Shown here piece after piece: positions 5,112 to 6,269 of a DNA stretch of 6,269 nucleotides. The translations under genes were made by a program, and so were the position numbers. The stretch's first letter is position 1. The number at the start of each line of letters is the position of its first letter. The DNA is from Spirochaetota bacterium (GTDB lineage: Bacteria > Spirochaetota > Leptospiria > Turneriellales > Turneriellaceae). Location: assembly GCA_029561505.1 (NCBI GenBank), contig JAKQXK010000012.1:1-6269 (forward strand), in the 5' to 3' direction. The notes beneath the pieces were generated by a model. That model saw only the letters and a list, made by a program, of their open reading frames with translations, was not told the DNA's origin and ran no database searches.

Positions 5112-6269
5112 ATCAGAAAACTGCCTTAATCCATTTCGGCTGCCGGCTGAACCAATTCGAAAGCGATGGCATCAAGGCCAACCTCGAAGACAACCAGCAT
5201 ACGCTGACGCACAACCTGCGCGAGGCAGATTTTGTCGTTGTGAACACCTGCACGGTCACCAACAAGGCCGATTACAAAAACCGTGCGGCGATCCGCCGCG
5301 CCCACAGGCTGAACCCTCTTGCGAAAATCGTGGTCACCGGTTGTTATGCGACGACCGATGCCGAAGAGCTGCGCTCGCTGCCCGGCGTCTACCGCGTTGT
5401 CTCAAACGACCAGAAGCACCGCATCGCCGAAGTCATCGCCGGCGGCGACGCAGACAGTTCAAACAACCGTTTCTTTTTTTCAGCGCGCCACGATTTTAAG
5501 AGCCGCGCGACGCTCAAGATTCAAGACGGCTGCAACAAAAGCTGCAGCTACTGTAAAATACCGCAGGCACGCGGCCGCGGCGTTTCGCGCGACACACAGA
5601 ACACGCTTGATTCGGCGCGTGAACTCATCGATGCCGGCTTCGGCGAACTCGTGTTGACGGGTGTAAATATCGGATGGTACAACGATAACGGCACGGGTTT
5701 TCATGCGCTCGTCGAACAGATTCTGAATTTGCCCGGCGATTTTCAGCTGCGCGTGAGTTCTATCGAGCCCGGTGACGTCGACGGACGCTTCGCCGCCTTT
5801 TACCAGCACCCGAAAATGGCGAAGTTTCTGCATATTCCGCTGCAGTCGGGGTCAAAGTTCGTTCTGCGCACGATGCGACGGGGTTACACCCCCGACAACT
5901 TCATGCGGCGCATCGAGCAGGTGCGGGCGGTTAGCCCCGATGTGCATATTGGCACCGACGTGATTGTGGGCTTTCCCTCTGAGGGTGACACCGAATTTGC
6001 CGAGACACTCGCGTTCTGCCGCGAAGCCGACTTTGCGAATATTCATATTTTCCCGTTTTCAAAGCGGCGCAACACACCGATCGTCGACTGGCTGGTGCGG
6101 CGGCAAGGTAGTGCGCCCGCAACGCGACGCGAATATAAAGAAATTCATGGGACAGTTATTCGTGAACGCGCAGCAGAACTTTCGCGCTCAAAGAAAACTA
6201 TGGCCGACGCCTACATCGCGCGCATGTATGGTAAAACTTTCTCGGCGATTGCCGAGCGCATCGAAGGCG
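5108..6269 (+). CDS. mtaB: tRNA (N6-L-threonylcarbamoyladenosine(37)-C2)-methylthiotransferase MtaB, 3' end cut off
   Basis: MtaB is a cytoplasmic radical-SAM enzyme that adds a methylthio group to t6A at position 37 of ANN-decoding tRNAs, giving ms2t6A and firming codon pairing. From a TTG at 5108 the frame is open for 387 codons to the window end. The N-terminal methylthiotransferase domain has its three cluster cysteines at C12 (HFGCRLNQFESD), C48 (NTCTVTNKAD) and C79 (VTGCYA). The radical-SAM motif CNKSCSYC (C142, C146, C149) is followed by KIPQARGRGVSR. Further landmarks are LTGVNIG (183-189), RVSSIEP (215-221), LHIPLQSGS (241-249) and GTDVIVGFPSE (282-292). GCRLNQFESD and SSIEP point to MtaB rather than MiaB or RimO. 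The TRAM RNA-binding domain would begin near residue 370, so only its first residues are present (family length about 430). No ATG occurs before residue 237, and a TGA at 5081 in frame leaves TTG 5108 as the only plausible start. Confidence 0.92.
   Translation, partial: MNQKTALIHFGCRLNQFESDGIKANLEDNQHTLTHNLREADFVVVNTCTVTNKADYKNRAAIRRAHRLNPLAKIVVTGCYATTDAEELRSLPGVYRVVSNDQKHRIAEVIAGGDADSSNNRFFFSARHDFKSRATLKIQDGCNKSCSYCKIPQARGRGVSRDTQNTLDSARELIDAGFGELVLTGVNIGWYNDNGTGFHALVEQILNLPGDFQLRVSSIEPGDVDGRFAAFYQHPKMAKFLHIPLQSGSKFVLRTMRRGYTPDNFMRRIEQVRAVSPDVHIGTDVIVGFPSEGDTEFAETLAFCREADFANIHIFPFSKRRNTPIVDWLVRRQGSAPATRREYKEIHGTVIRERAAELSRSKKTMADAYIARMYGKTFSAIAERIEG

Noticed and set aside
5319..5657. A second plus-strand frame inside mtaB rich in Arg, Ala and Thr.
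   Set aside because: It is an out-of-frame shadow of the radical-SAM region, whose conserved cysteines and motifs are all in the mtaB frame.

Overview
The window is a compact, bacterial-looking stretch of about 6.3 kb with mid-range GC. It carries two lipoprotein-type signal peptides and one Sec-type signal peptide. Relaxed lipoboxes, the non-ATG starts (GTG for the CapA remnant, TTG for mtaB) and weak ribosome binding sites fit a Gram-negative, spirochaete-like (Leptospirales-like) genome. That assignment is a guess from style only; no marker gene is present to fix the taxon. No rRNA, tRNA, CRISPR array, insertion sequence or integrase was seen.

Layout. Positions 1-80 may hold the N-terminus of a leftward gene that runs out of the window. 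Then comes a short non-coding stretch and a small, unrecognised cysteine-containing lipoprotein (328-771, +). Tail to tail with it lies a broken CapA-family (poly-gamma-glutamate synthesis/metallophosphatase-like) gene (809-1842, -). Its two halves are in different frames, and the middle segment of the domain is missing at the junction. Across a divergent promoter region with strikingly symmetrical CTAAA/TTTAG motifs starts a two-gene operon. It encodes a PstS-like substrate-binding lipoprotein (2015-2929, +) and, one base later, a MarR-type winged-helix regulator (2931-3395, +). The regulator ends inside the tail of a convergent PLP-dependent enzyme of the D-cysteine desulfhydrase/ACC deaminase family (3377-4216, -). 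A 118-base divergent spacer leads to an exported TPR protein (4335-5111, +). That gene overlaps by four bases the tRNA methylthiotransferase gene mtaB (5108 to the window end, +), which is cut by the window edge.

How they work together. The only functional units visible are the solute-binding protein/MarR pair and the translationally coupled TPR/mtaB pair. The solute-binding protein has no permease or ATPase genes beside it, so it is either an orphan component or part of a sensing pair with its MarR neighbour. The inverted repeats in front of it are the best candidate for that regulator's operator. Nothing in the window amounts to a clear new defence or mobile system. The points most worth checking are the operator architecture, the CapA deletion junction with its TTCG hairpin and short repeats, and the unusual start of the PLP enzyme.
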